DNA from: JAJCYK01 sp965212195 | GTDB lineage: Bacteria > Bacteroidota > Bacteroidia > Cytophagales > Cyclobacteriaceae | NCBI GenBank assembly: GCA_965212195.1 | Contig: CBDBUW010000012.1 | Span: forward strand, 186,001-250,000 | Length of the DNA stretch: 64,000 nucleotides | Direction: 5' to 3' | Shown: piece after piece, positions 8,862-17,461 of the stretch | How positions within the stretch are numbered: the stretch's first letter is position 1 | Layout of the letters: each line of letters begins with the position of its first letter | Program-made: the position numbers and the translations under genes | Notes under the pieces: generated by a model | What the model saw: only the letters and a program-made list of their open reading frames with translations | Databases searched by the model: none | Told to the model about the DNA's origin: nothing

Positions 8862-9506
8862 TCAAGGTGCTAACCTTGCTAGAGACCATCCATTGTCGGT
8901 AAGTTGATAACGCAATCGGTCGTGTAATCGATTTTCACGACCTTGCCAAAACTCTATTTGTTGAGATATCAGTATGTACCCCCCCCAGTAAGCGGGACGG
9001 GGGACGTCCTGGTCCTCGAACTTGGCCTCATACTCAGCTAGCTTTTGCTTCAGGAAATCTCGGTCGGGTATTTCTTCGCTTTGAGGAGATACCCAAGCCC
9101 CAATTTGACTACCCCGAGGCCGGGTTTTAAAATAGCTATCGGATTGCTCAGCTGATATCTGTTCTACTAACCCATCCAAACGCACTTGCCTTTCCAGGGG
9201 CTGCCAGAAAAAATTGAGCCCCGCTTGAGGATGGAGGGCTAATTCTTGGCCCTTTCTGCTTTGATAATTGGTGAAAAAAACCACTCCGAGATTCGTTACT
9301 TCTTTAAGCAAAACCACTCGGATACTGGGCTGGCCGGACTCTCCTACGGTTGCCAAGGACATGGTATTAGGTTCTGGCACTTGCCGATCTACAGCCTCCT
9401 GAAACCAATTTTGAAGTTGGACCAAAGGATCTGCATGCATATCCGCTTTCCTCAAAGAGTGCACTCCATACTCCTGGCGTAAATGTTCCAATCGCTCCTT
9501 AGACAT
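8862..9506 (-). CDS. pdxH: Pyridoxine/pyridoxamine 5'-phosphate oxidase
   Basis: PdxH is an FMN enzyme that oxidises pyridoxine or pyridoxamine phosphate to pyridoxal phosphate, the last step of vitamin B6 synthesis and salvage. The 214-residue protein has full length, with the FMN-binding RVVLLKE and FFTNYQSRKGQEL stretches, the substrate-loop SRPRGSQIG-like segment (TRPRGSQIGAW), and the conserved C-terminal ENRLHDR. The start MSKERLEHLRQEYG aligns with the family. It is the first gene of a two-gene unit with the glycosyltransferase and is divergent from miaE across a 183-base gap. Confidence 0.95.
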   Translation of the reverse strand: MSKERLEHLRQEYGVHSLRKADMHADPLVQLQNWFQEAVDRQVPEPNTMSLATVGESGQPSIRVVLLKEVTNLGVVFFTNYQSRKGQELALHPQAGLNFFWQPLERQVRLDGLVEQISAEQSDSYFKTRPRGSQIGAWVSPQSEEIPDRDFLKQKLAEYEAKFEDQDVPRPAYWGGYILISQQIEFWQGRENRLHDRLRYQLTDNGWSLARLAP

Positions 9507-9689
9507 AACTGGGATTGACTTTAAGAATCAGTAATTGAGCATAAACAATAACTAATTCACGGTATATTTCGTCTATATGTTTAGGTGTGTGATCTAGTTT
9601 CTAAATATAATCTTTTTAATTAATATTACGAGGTACTGATACCTGTCCCCACGGTATCCATGCAACACTTAACCACTACCTCCTAAATA

Positions 9690-10274
9690 ATGAAATTAAG
9701 TATTGAGCTAGCATGCACCAGCAGTCCGCAATGGGTGGCTAAGGTAATGGCTGATTTTGACGCCTTCTTACAGGACCATGCCAATTGTGAAAGAAAAGCT
9801 TCGGCTATGGCTATGAGTTTTGTGGCCAAGTTTCCGGACCGAGTAGAAATAATTCCGGAACTGATTGAAACTGCTATCGAAGAACTGGAACATTTTCAGT
9901 CCGTTTATGAGATAATGGAGGGCAGGGGTGTACAGCTGCCTGCTCAAATGGGAAAGGACCATTATGTGCAGCAGTTAGTGAATGAGTGTAGGTCGGGCCG
10001 GGAGGAACGCTTTCTGGACCGGTTACTGTTGGCTTCAATAGTAGAATGCCGTGGCGCAGAACGCTTTAGATTAGTTTATGAAAACCTTCAGGAACCAGAT
10101 TTAAAGCAGTTTTATCATCAGTTGTGGGCGTCTGAAGCAAAGCACGGTAATATCTTTGTGAAGATGGCACTAAATTATTTTGAAGAAAATATTGTTTATA
10201 AAAGACTGGATGAATTAAATGAGATCGAAGCTCGAGTATTGCAGTCATTACCACTAAAGCCAGCATTACATTGA
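9690..10274 (+). CDS. miaE: tRNA-(ms2io6A)-hydroxylase MiaE
   Basis: MiaE is a diiron monooxygenase that hydroxylates the isoprenyl group of ms2i6A at tRNA position 37. The 194-residue product is a ferritin-like four-helix protein. Candidate iron ligands are E34, the EELEH motif at 64-68, E119, E124 (VECRGAERF), and E149/H152 (SEAKHG). The family is scattered among Bacteroidota and Gammaproteobacteria and requires oxygen, in line with an aerobic host. It is followed after 14 bases by the YqgE gene, probably in one transcript. A TATATTTC, one mismatch from the -7 consensus, lies upstream near 9561 but without a good -33 partner. Confidence 0.93.
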   Translation: MKLSIELACTSSPQWVAKVMADFDAFLQDHANCERKASAMAMSFVAKFPDRVEIIPELIETAIEELEHFQSVYEIMEGRGVQLPAQMGKDHYVQQLVNECRSGREERFLDRLLLASIVECRGAERFRLVYENLQEPDLKQFYHQLWASEAKHGNIFVKMALNYFEENIVYKRLDELNEIEARVLQSLPLKPALH

Positions 10275-10288
10275 AGAACCTGGAAGAC

Positions 10289-10870
10289 ATGACCAATTAT
10301 TTTCATGACGGTGTGAGTATCACTCCTAAAAAAGGAGATCTATTGATTTCCGAACCGTTTTTACCCGATCCCAATTTTGAAAGGACGGTAGTACTGCTTT
10401 GCGAAAATAATGAAGATGGAACTATAGGATTTATTCTCAACAAACCATCGATGGTGAATCTAGGCGATGTTTTCGAAGATCTAAGTCATTTTGATAAAAA
10501 GGTGTTGGTAGGTGGGCCGGTACAGCAAGACAGCATGCATTTTCTGCACAAAGACGTAGTCAACCTGGAAGGAGGTTCCAAAATTTCTGAAGGAATATAT
10601 TGGGGAGGCAATTTCGAGCAGATGAAAGTATTGATCCAGAATAACGATATTAGGTCCCAGGATGTTTTATATTTTCTGGGGTATTCGGGGTGGGCTCCCG
10701 GTCAGTTGGACCAGGAACTCAAAGAGAACTCTTGGATCGTTTCCCCCCAAGCTACAGTTAGGCAGGTTTTCGATTTGGACCCTGAATTAATATGGCGAGA
10801 GGTTTTAAAGAATATGGGAGGTAAGTATAGGATGTTTTCAAATTATCCTACCGATCCCAGATTAAATTAA
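10289..10870 (+). CDS. YqgE/AlgH family protein (UPF0301)
   Basis: This is a conserved protein of unknown biochemical role; AlgH was linked to alginate regulation in Pseudomonas. Family signatures are KGDLLISEPFLPDPNFERTV near the N-terminus, IGFILNKPS, and GYSGWAPGQLDQEL in the second half. The start is set at ATG 10289; an in-frame TTG at 10271 overlaps the miaE stop and would add only six residues. It sits between miaE and the DUF349 gene. Nothing in the sequence suggests membrane insertion or secretion. Confidence 0.93.
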   Translation: MTNYFHDGVSITPKKGDLLISEPFLPDPNFERTVVLLCENNEDGTIGFILNKPSMVNLGDVFEDLSHFDKKVLVGGPVQQDSMHFLHKDVVNLEGGSKISEGIYWGGNFEQMKVLIQNNDIRSQDVLYFLGYSGWAPGQLDQELKENSWIVSPQATVRQVFDLDPELIWREVLKNMGGKYRMFSNYPTDPRLN

Positions 10871-10880
10871 ATCCTTTGGT

Positions 10881-10911
10881 TATATTTGATTATAGTGGAG
10901 CATTGGCTCCA
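10881..10911 (+). promoter_or_regulatory. Candidate -7 element and 5'-UTR hairpin before the DUF349 gene
   Basis: TATATTTG at 10881-10888 matches TAnnTTTG exactly. It is followed by a perfect 6-base stem TGGAGC (10896-10901) / GCTCCA (10906-10911) with an ATTG loop, ending eight bases before ATG 10920. No convincing -33 box is visible. The hairpin would sit at the very 5' end of the mRNA and might protect it or modulate translation; the function is inference. Confidence 0.4.
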
Positions 10912-10919
10912 TTTGAAAT

Positions 10920-13499
10920 ATGTCAAAAAAAGAAGAAATATCTAAAGCACTTGATGCCAACTCCGACAACGTCCCCGAGTCGCAAGGCCCTTCAGCGGCT
11001 GAGCAGAAAGGCTTAAACGGTCATAGCGATGAATCCTCTGTTGAGGCTTCCTCGCCCCAGGAAGAGGAAAAGTCTGTCCCTTCGTCACCTTCTTCAGAAC
11101 GGGACCAATCTGGCCCCACGGATCAAATCAATCAAGAACAACCTGAATTAAATGATGAAACTGAGGAAAAGCCGCAGGAGCAAACTCCAAAACCGGCCCA
11201 AAATCAATCGTCCTCGCCGCAAGAGAATTTGGAGAATGAGCACCTGGAAGCGTCTTCAAAGGAGGTTCCCCCGGATCCGCCGGAGGCTGTTGCCCAAGAG
11301 CCCCCTGCGGAGCCGGACCATGAAGGTGAAGTTACGGAAGCCGCTGCGGCTGAAACTACTCCGGGTGAAGAATTAACTCAGCCCGCCGAAGGAGATAGCC
11401 CACCCCAAGAAAAAGTGGAAGCTGTAGCCGAATCAGCGGAACCTCCTGCTGAGCAGGAACCTGCAGCTGAAAGTGAGGGTGAAGTTACGGAAGCCGCTGC
11501 CGCTGAAACTGCTCCGGGTGAAGAATTAACTCAGCCCGCCGAAGGAGATAGCCCACCCCAAGAAAAAGCGGAAGCTGTAGCCGAATCAGCGGAACCTCCT
11601 GCTAAGCAAGAACCTACAGCTGAAGGTGAGGGTGAAGTTGAGGAAACCGCCGCCGCTGAAACTGCTCCGGATGAGAAACGGGCTCATCCCGCCGAAAGTG
11701 ATACACAACCCGAAGAAAAAACAGAGTCTGTAGCTGAAACCACAGAACCTCCTGCTGAGCAGGTGCCTTCTCAAGTTGCTATATGGGAGTCCACCGATTT
11801 CAGTGTCCTAGATAAATCCGGGCTGGTGGCACTAATTGAAGAAATGGCCAAGGCCGATGACCCCATAGGGGCAGAAAGAGTCTCTAAGAAAGTGCGTCCA
11901 TTCTTCATTAATATACAAAAGGACCAGCGCCAACAAGCTTTAGACCAATTTACCGCAGAGGGAAATGATGCCGACGGCTTCGCCTATCGTTTTGACGAAC
12001 TGGACAATCGCTTTGATGCCGCCTTTAAGCTACTGCGTGACCGTAAGTTTCAGCGTATCAGAGAGAAGGAGCATGATAAAGAGCGTAATCTCCAGGAAAA
12101 AACACAGCTCCTGGAGGAGTTGCGAGCCCTGGTCGAAGCCGAAGAAACCAATTCTAGCATTAACGCCCTGAAGAAGATCCAGGACCGATGGAGAAGTTTG
12201 GGACCGGTACCGGGGCAGCATGCCAAAACCATGTGGGCCAACTACCATGCGCTGCTGGATCTGTATTACGACCACAGAAGCATTTACTTTGAGCTCAAAG
12301 AGCTGGACCGGAAGAAAAATCTGGAGGCTAAGCTGGAACTGTGCGAGCGTGCTGAGAAGCTGGAAGAGCAGAAAAATCTCAAAGAAGCCATTAGTGAACT
12401 CAATGAGTTACATGATGAGTTTAAGCATATCGGGCCCGTGCCTAAAAGTGAGCAAGAAGCTTTGTGGCTGCGATTCAAAGGAGCCAGTGATAAAATATAT
12501 GCCCGTCGCAAGGAGTTTGTCAAACACCTGAAGGAGGACCTCAAGGAGAACCTTATAAAGAAATCGGAACTGGCAGAGGAGGTGCAACAGTACGCGGACT
12601 TTAATTCCGACCGTATTACCGAGTGGAATAAAAAAACTCAAGCCTTGCTGGGACTGCAAAAGCGTTGGGACGCCATTGGTGGTTTGCCCAGAGATAAAGC
12701 CAAGGAAGTGAACCGGAAGTTCTGGGGGGCTTTCAAAGGATTCTTCCAACATAAGGGGCAGTTTTTCAAAAAACTGGAAGGAGAACGGGGCAGCAACCTG
12801 GAAAAGAAACAGGCCTTAGTGGAGGAAGCGCAAGGATTAAAAGACAGCACGGAATGGGACCAAACCGCCAATAAACTTAAAAACCTGCAAAAACAATGGC
12901 GTGAGATCGGCCCGGTGCCAGAAAAAAATCGCAACGAGATCTATGCGCATTTTAAAGAAGCCTGTGACCATTTCTTCAACAATAGGAGGGCTCAAAGCCA
13001 GGAAGTAGAAAAGGAGTATGTAGCCAACCTGAAAAAGAAACAGGATATTTGCATCCAAATAGAAAGCATGACCTCCTCCAAGGACTATGATCTGGATAAG
13101 TTTGCCACCTTAAAAGATCAGTTCAATGCCATTGGGTATGTACCTTCCTCTGAAGTGCGTAACATTCGTGCGCAATTCAGGACTACCGTGAAGGACTATT
13201 TGGCAGGAGCGCCTGAAGAACTGCAAGCTGAGGCGCAACAGATCAAGTATGATATTGAGTTTGAAAAATTAAAGAGCGGCCCCAATGCCGGTCGTAAAAA
13301 GGGCCAGAAAGAACAAGCACTACGGCGAGACATCGGGACCCTAGAAAATGATATTTCCACCTGGAAAAACAACCTGGAATTTTTTGCTGCTTCCAAAACT
13401 GCGGATAAACTACGGGAAGAATTTACCGGTAAAATCGATGCCGCCAGTGATCAGTTGAGAGAGCTGAAGAGGCAATTGAGGGCCTTGAGGCAGCTTTAG
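10920..13499 (+). CDS. DUF349 repeat protein with acidic repetitive N-terminal region
   Basis: This 859-residue protein has two parts. Residues 1-285 are disordered and rich in Glu, Pro, Ala and Ser, including three tandem 51-residue repeats (from residue 136). The rest is highly charged and helical with about five DUF349 units, each marked by a W/F and GPVP-like turn: RSLGPVP, KHIGPVP, DAIGGLP, REIGPVP and NAIGYVP. No signal peptide or membrane helix is seen, so it is probably cytoplasmic. DUF349 proteins are widespread in Bacteroidota with no settled function. The start fits a leader with a TAnnTTTG element. N-terminal repeat number may vary among strains. Confidence 0.9.
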   Translation: MSKKEEISKALDANSDNVPESQGPSAAEQKGLNGHSDESSVEASSPQEEEKSVPSSPSSERDQSGPTDQINQEQPELNDETEEKPQEQTPKPAQNQSSSPQENLENEHLEASSKEVPPDPPEAVAQEPPAEPDHEGEVTEAAAAETTPGEELTQPAEGDSPPQEKVEAVAESAEPPAEQEPAAESEGEVTEAAAAETAPGEELTQPAEGDSPPQEKAEAVAESAEPPAKQEPTAEGEGEVEETAAAETAPDEKRAHPAESDTQPEEKTESVAETTEPPAEQVPSQVAIWESTDFSVLDKSGLVALIEEMAKADDPIGAERVSKKVRPFFINIQKDQRQQALDQFTAEGNDADGFAYRFDELDNRFDAAFKLLRDRKFQRIREKEHDKERNLQEKTQLLEELRALVEAEETNSSINALKKIQDRWRSLGPVPGQHAKTMWANYHALLDLYYDHRSIYFELKELDRKKNLEAKLELCERAEKLEEQKNLKEAISELNELHDEFKHIGPVPKSEQEALWLRFKGASDKIYARRKEFVKHLKEDLKENLIKKSELAEEVQQYADFNSDRITEWNKKTQALLGLQKRWDAIGGLPRDKAKEVNRKFWGAFKGFFQHKGQFFKKLEGERGSNLEKKQALVEEAQGLKDSTEWDQTANKLKNLQKQWREIGPVPEKNRNEIYAHFKEACDHFFNNRRAQSQEVEKEYVANLKKKQDICIQIESMTSSKDYDLDKFATLKDQFNAIGYVPSSEVRNIRAQFRTTVKDYLAGAPEELQAEAQQIKYDIEFEKLKSGPNAGRKKGQKEQALRRDIGTLENDISTWKNNLEFFAASKTADKLREEFTGKIDAASDQLRELKRQLRALRQL
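11325..11770 (+). repeat. Three tandem 153-bp (51-codon) repeats inside the DUF349 gene
   Basis: Units begin at 11325, 11478 and 11631, each with GGTGAAGTT. Units 1 and 2 are nearly identical at DNA level, which points to recent duplication. Unit 3 is diverged and shortened (about 46 codons). Period and phase keep the frame. The encoded unit reads GEVTEAAAAET, then P-G-E-E-L-T-Q-P-A-E, ending in PPAEQEPAAE. Confidence 0.9.
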
Positions 13500-13785
13500 A
13501 AATTCGCAATTCACAATTGGCATTCGAAATTCACAATTCGCAGTGGGCAATGAGCAATTAGCTTTCTACCTTTGCTCCAATCGTGCTGCTTTTAATAAGT
13601 TGCCGTGATATCACATAATGGTTTTTGTTATTTAGCTCTTTCCAGAGTTACTATCATTAAGGCAAACTGATAGCTTTTTTTCTGAATAAGGTTGTCATTT
13701 GTCATTTTGACAATTTACCCAGAACAAGTATCAGTTTCTGCAAGCAAGTCAAGAATTGCCCACGGCCCACTGCTAATTGCCCAAC
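13500..13785. repeat. Intergenic AATTCGCAATT-type degenerate repeats, inverted at the two ends
   Basis: Bases 13501-13565 hold short near-repeats (AATTCGCAATTCACAATT, then AAATTCACAATTCGCAG, GGGCAATGAGCAATTAG). The complement of 13750-13785 repeats the same words (GGGCAATTAGCAGTGGGC). The 200 bases between show no gene. Such words are common in Bacteroidota intergenic DNA and are sometimes remnants of small palindromic elements. The right-hand copy runs into the 3' end of the next gene. Confidence 0.4.
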
Positions 13786-14447
13786 TGATCTAATTCTTCC
13801 AACTTCAATAACTCCACAAATTTCCAGGTCTGTTCCGGGGTGAGATGATTAGCGGTAATAGCAATCATAAAACGCTCGTTATGGATAAAATTTAATGTGG
13901 TCTTACCGGTCTTCTTCTCGAATTTTTGCTGTGCCCGTATACCCTTTACCACCACCACTTTTTGCTCTTCACGTTCATCATTTTTTTCAAAGTTCATGGA
14001 AGTCATCATGCTCATGGAGGCCATCATCTGAGATCCGTAGGGGCCGGCACCGTCCATTACCTCTACTAGGAGGCTTTTGTTTTTGGTGTTGATAACGTCA
14101 CTTCTACCATCCGGGCTTATGAACTCCGGCTGATCAGGGGTAATATACTTAGCCTGTAAAGCAGTCACCTGGGGGATAGCTCCATTTGCCTGCTCCAAAT
14201 GGACCCTTTCCAGATTCTTTAGGGTTGGTGGAAACCAGGATTTAAGTTGCTCAGGGGTTAAAGGCTGCAAGTTATTTAAACTTGACCCTGGATTTTGCAT
14301 ATTTTGCATATTCTGGATCATGGCGTTGACATCCTTTTGGCTGGGAGGGGCGTCCTTATCCTGAGCCTGGCAACAGAAAGTGATGATCCAAAACAAGAAG
14401 ATAGCGAGAAAAAAACCAGGAGAGTGGGCGTGAATAAAGTTTTTCAT
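13773..14447 (-). CDS. Exported protein of unknown function
   Basis: I do not recognise this family. The 224-residue product has an N-terminal signal peptide (PGFFLAIFLFWIITFCCQAQ, cleavage expected after QAQ). A Met/Asn/Gln-rich stretch follows (MIQNMQNMQNPGSS). The mature part has a predicted mixed alpha/beta region with VVVVKGIRAQQKFEKKTG and a C-terminal helix ending the protein. No catalytic motif or lipobox is evident. It stands alone between the DUF349 gene, on which it converges, and the CBS gene, from which it diverges. It is likely periplasmic. Confidence 0.65.
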   Translation of the reverse strand: MKNFIHAHSPGFFLAIFLFWIITFCCQAQDKDAPPSQKDVNAMIQNMQNMQNPGSSLNNLQPLTPEQLKSWFPPTLKNLERVHLEQANGAIPQVTALQAKYITPDQPEFISPDGRSDVINTKNKSLLVEVMDGAGPYGSQMMASMSMMTSMNFEKNDEREEQKVVVVKGIRAQQKFEKKTGKTTLNFIHNERFMIAITANHLTPEQTWKFVELLKLEELDQLGN

Positions 14448-14597
14448 TTTGATGTATTTGCTGAATGTTTAACCAGAGGACCATCCATTATCATAGACAA
14501 TCCTACCTTTATGAACTATTAATATGAAAAGTAAACCCGGGTAAAGGATTTTTTTAGTCTCGTGTAGAAAATCAGCGTCCAGCATGATTTTTACGGG

Positions 14598-14629
14598 GGT
14601 TTATTTGTATAAACCTGTATAAGTTATAC
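14598..14629. promoter_or_regulatory. Two adjacent palindromes upstream of the CBS gene
   Basis: GGTTTAT/ATAAACC (14598-14604 and 14609-14615, 4-base spacer) is followed directly by GTATAA-G-TTATAC (14617-14629). They end 22 bases before the CBS start. The arrangement is operator-like, but no regulator is encoded next to it. Confidence 0.35.
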
Positions 14630-14651
14630 TCCTACTAATCTCATTATACTT

Positions 14652-15086
14652 ATGATAGCAGGAGATATTTGTATCAGGGAAACCGCCATTACTACTCCCG
14701 AGGAGACTGCTTTGGCCGCAGCTCAACGTATGCAGGAGTTTAATGTAGGTTGTTTGGTGGTAGTGGAACACCGGGATGAAGGTAATAAGCCTGTGGGCAT
14801 TATTACCGACCGGGATCTGGCCTTAAATGTAACTGCTCAGGATGGTCAACCCTCCGTTATTGCGGTCGGCAATGTGATGAGCAGTTCTTTGTTTACTGTA
14901 AAGGAAACAGAAAAGATCTATGATATTCTGCAGAAAATGCGCTATCACGGCATACGCCGGGTTCCGGTGGTCAACCATATAGGTCTTCTAATCGGAATCC
15001 TGACTGCTGATGATATTCTAGAAGTGCTGCACAGGCAGATTTCCCAAATTATTGGCGTGATCCAAAAAGAACAACCAAGTATATAA
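14652..15086 (+). CDS. Stand-alone CBS-domain pair protein
   Basis: This is a 144-residue protein made almost entirely of two CBS motifs (about residues 8-68 and 75-132), forming one Bateman module. The first ends with PVGIITDRDLALN and the second with GILTADDILEVL, the usual CBS signatures. Such modules bind adenosine nucleotides or other ligands and regulate partner proteins; no catalytic domain is attached here. It is flanked by palindromes upstream and a weak hairpin terminator downstream, and converges on the second sigma factor gene. The partner cannot be told from the context. Confidence 0.9.
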   Translation: MIAGDICIRETAITTPEETALAAAQRMQEFNVGCLVVVEHRDEGNKPVGIITDRDLALNVTAQDGQPSVIAVGNVMSSSLFTVKETEKIYDILQKMRYHGIRRVPVVNHIGLLIGILTADDILEVLHRQISQIIGVIQKEQPSI

Positions 15087-15087
15087 A

Positions 15088-15113
15088 AAGGGAATGCTTA
15101 TTAACATCCCCTT
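15088..15113. terminator. Weak bidirectional hairpin between the CBS and sigma genes
   Basis: AAGGGAATG (15088-15096) pairs with CATCCCCTT (15105-15113) with one mismatch and an 8-base loop, between two convergent genes. On the minus strand it is followed by TTTTTAT, and on the plus strand by CTTATAC. Confidence 0.45.
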
Positions 15114-15138
15114 CTTATACTCGAATATATAATATCTA

Positions 15139-16008
15139 CTATGCCGCTAGATATGGAATAAGCAAACTCTTGCCCGGGTGTTGCATTAGCTTCTCCAGGG
15201 CCCGGTCTTTTAATTGACGCACGCGTTCTCGAGAGACTCCCAATTTAATACCGATATCTTGCAGGGACCAGGGATGTTCTTGCGATATACCAAAGTACAA
15301 CTCTATGATCTCCTGTTCTCTAGGCTCTAATGTAGAAAGTAAACGTTTAATATCCGCCCAAAGGGAATCTCTATGTGCAAGTTCTTCATCGGCTTGAGTT
15401 GCATTGGTGTTATCCAATACATCCAATAACGAACCCAGTTCCCCTTCTTTAAAGGGTTTATCTACCGATGAAAATTTATAGATATGATCTTTGATGTTCT
15501 TAACATCATCAGCAGTTCGTTCCGTCAATTCAGCTAATTCCTCTTCGGTTGCCGGGCGCTCGTTATGTTGCTCCCATACTTCGTCAACTTTTCTTAGTTT
15601 GGATAATGCTCCAATTTTATTAGCTGGCAAACGGATAAACCGTGAATAGCGATCAATATGCTGTAGGATGGATTGCTGGATCCACCAAACCGCGTAAGAA
15701 ATAAACTTAAACCCTTTGGTTTCGTCAAAACGATGGGCAGCTTTGATCAAACCGAGGTTACCCTCATTGATCAGATCACTGAGGGGTATTCCGGATCGAT
15801 GATATTGCTTGGCTACTGATATTACGAACCTTAAATTTCCCAGTACCAGCTTTTCCAATGCTTGTTTATTACCTTCACGGATCTTTCTGGCTAAAATCAC
15901 CTCTTCTTCCGGGGTGATCATCTTGATTTTGGATACTTCGTTGAAGTATTTGTCCAAATTTTTGCTATCTCGTTTGGTGATAGCTTGTAGTATTTTTACT
16001 TGTCTCAA
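15139..16008 (-). CDS. Second RpoD/SigA-like sigma-70 factor (divergent paralogue)
   Basis: The 289-residue protein is a group 1/2 sigma factor with the same architecture as the rpoD product. Both begin MRQ-K and then SKNLDKYFNEVSK here. Region 2 is well kept (NLRFVISVAKQY, GLIKAAHRFDE, FKFISYAVWWIQQSI), but differences include IQQ for IRQ, SRFIRLPAN for SRIVRLPLN, and a region 4 helix SRERVRQLKDRALEKL. It therefore probably recognises an overlapping but shifted promoter set, perhaps for stress or stationary phase. It is monocistronic, with an AT-rich 344-base gap upstream, and no anti-sigma factor is adjacent. Confidence 0.88.
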   Translation of the reverse strand: MRQVKILQAITKRDSKNLDKYFNEVSKIKMITPEEEVILARKIREGNKQALEKLVLGNLRFVISVAKQYHRSGIPLSDLINEGNLGLIKAAHRFDETKGFKFISYAVWWIQQSILQHIDRYSRFIRLPANKIGALSKLRKVDEVWEQHNERPATEEELAELTERTADDVKNIKDHIYKFSSVDKPFKEGELGSLLDVLDNTNATQADEELAHRDSLWADIKRLLSTLEPREQEIIELYFGISQEHPWSLQDIGIKLGVSRERVRQLKDRALEKLMQHPGKSLLIPYLAA

Positions 16009-16352
16009 TTTCTATTGTCTAAATTTATTGTATTAGTAATTCCATTTATTATTATTCGTAGGATATTGAATCTTCCAAATGTGCCTACCCTGACTGACTA
16101 CCGGGTTAAGTAGGGGCGACAGGCGTATAATTTCCTGTATCTTTAAAGATTAGCAATACGGGCAATCACATTCTCCACGCAGTTCTTTCGCACACTTTTC
16201 AAATACACAAATCAGTTTAAAACTGAATGATTTAATATATCTTACTGTATATAATACGAGAAAATACCTCTTTAAAGTTCCCGCAAATCAGTTAAAAATA
16301 CATATGTTAATCCATTAAAAATGAGATATATAAAGCAATTGCTAAGCTTGAT
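16009..16352. other. AT-rich intergenic region
   Basis: This is 344 bases between two minus-strand genes. No open frame of note, no RNA gene and no exact TAnnTTTG on the minus strand was found. It presumably carries the promoter of the second sigma factor gene. Confidence 0.5.
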
Positions 16353-16784
16353 TTAATTTTCCTCTTCATCCATGATCATCTCAATGGATTGACCATCGGT
16401 CTCTAAATTACTTACCAAGCTGTCGATTCTAATTCTGAGCGCATCCCATTCTTCACAACAAGAAGCCTTTAGTTCCTCTATGGTAGTAAGTAATTGTGAC
16501 CTTTGTTGCTTCAGACTATCAACGCGTTTCTGGATTCTTTGCACACTGGAATAATGTCCGGATCTGGTAAGTATTCTGTCAATATTGTGTTCCAGATTCT
16601 CGATCCTTGAATTCAAATCTAGTAAATACTTCTCTTGTTCAGCGTCCAAATAATCAGTGGTAGCCTCTTCGGCCTCCTCAAAGGCTTGCTCCATTTTGTC
16701 TCTGGCCTGTTCTTCCTTGGATTGAACATTGCAACTTATTAATACTATGAACCCCAGTAGAATGAGCATTGATATAGTTTTCAT
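16353..16784 (-). CDS. Small coiled-coil lipoprotein, function unknown
   Basis: The 143-residue product has a lipoprotein signal peptide with lipobox ISCN (LGFIVLISCN; the acylated Cys is residue 19). The rest is almost all charged helix with heptad-like spacing (DKMEQAFEEAEEATTDYLDAE, ENLEHNIDRIL, RIQKRVDSLKQQRSQL), so it should form a coiled coil in the periplasm. A Cys-Cys pair (ASCCEEW) occurs near residue 109. I do not recognise the family. It is isolated, with long non-coding stretches on both sides. Confidence 0.7.
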   Translation of the reverse strand: MKTISMLILLGFIVLISCNVQSKEEQARDKMEQAFEEAEEATTDYLDAEQEKYLLDLNSRIENLEHNIDRILTRSGHYSSVQRIQKRVDSLKQQRSQLLTTIEELKASCCEEWDALRIRIDSLVSNLETDGQSIEMIMDEEEN

Positions 16785-17049
16785 AATTTTTGATTTATGG
16801 TTCGGCCCATATTGGCACTAATACAAAATTATCAACAGTTTAGTATTTAGTAAATGATGGCTGAAGCCTTGAACGGTGATTTGTGTTAATATGTATCAGC
16901 AAGAAGGCACTTGTGAAGGGATTTGCTGGGCATCAACAGCGATGAGCAAATAATAAGGAGCTCCCGCGCTTCAAACTCGTGACACCCTGAGCTCGATAGA
17001 GTTTGAATTAATTGAAGTGTTAATAGTGATGAACAATTAGGATTAGAGC
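16785..17049. other. Non-coding stretch with a 9-bp inverted repeat
   Basis: A perfect inverted repeat, TTCAAACTC (16970-16978) / GAGTTTGAA (16999-17007), lies here. Just before it, AGCTCCCGCGCTTCA resembles AGCTCTCGCGCTTCA inside the tRNA terminator 100 bases away. No convincing gene; the minus-strand open frame over 16886-17077 runs through the terminator and is not real. Confidence 0.4.
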
Positions 17050-17092
17050 AAAAAAAAGGACAGCTCTCGCGCTTCACGCCCGGGCTGTCCTT
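17050..17092 (-). terminator. Rho-independent terminator of tRNA-Thr
   Basis: On the minus strand AAGGACAGC (17092-17084) pairs perfectly with GCTGTCCTT (17064-17056) across a GC-rich loop that can itself pair partly. An uninterrupted T run (17057-17050) follows. It begins one base after the tRNA 3' end. Confidence 0.88.
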
Positions 17093-17093
17093 G

Positions 17094-17292
<199 letters not shown>

Positions 17293-17461
17293 TGAATTAT
17301 GAATTTTGAACTCAGAATAAAGAACGCTGAAGTTTCCAAAATCGAGAATTCATAATTCGTCTTCCGTAATTCGTAACTGATCACGGCGCAGCAAAAATAA
17401 AATAGAATGACCTTTCTACCAAAGGAGTGGTGAACTTTATTACTGGCTATCATTGGTTAGA

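Noticed and set aside
11325..11770. Direct repeats considered as a CRISPR-like array
   Set aside because: Repeats are 153 bp, adjoining, in frame and coding; there are no spacers.
16886..17077. 63-codon minus-strand frame downstream of tRNA-Thr
   Set aside because: It begins inside the tRNA terminator hairpin and uses repeat sequence; not a gene.
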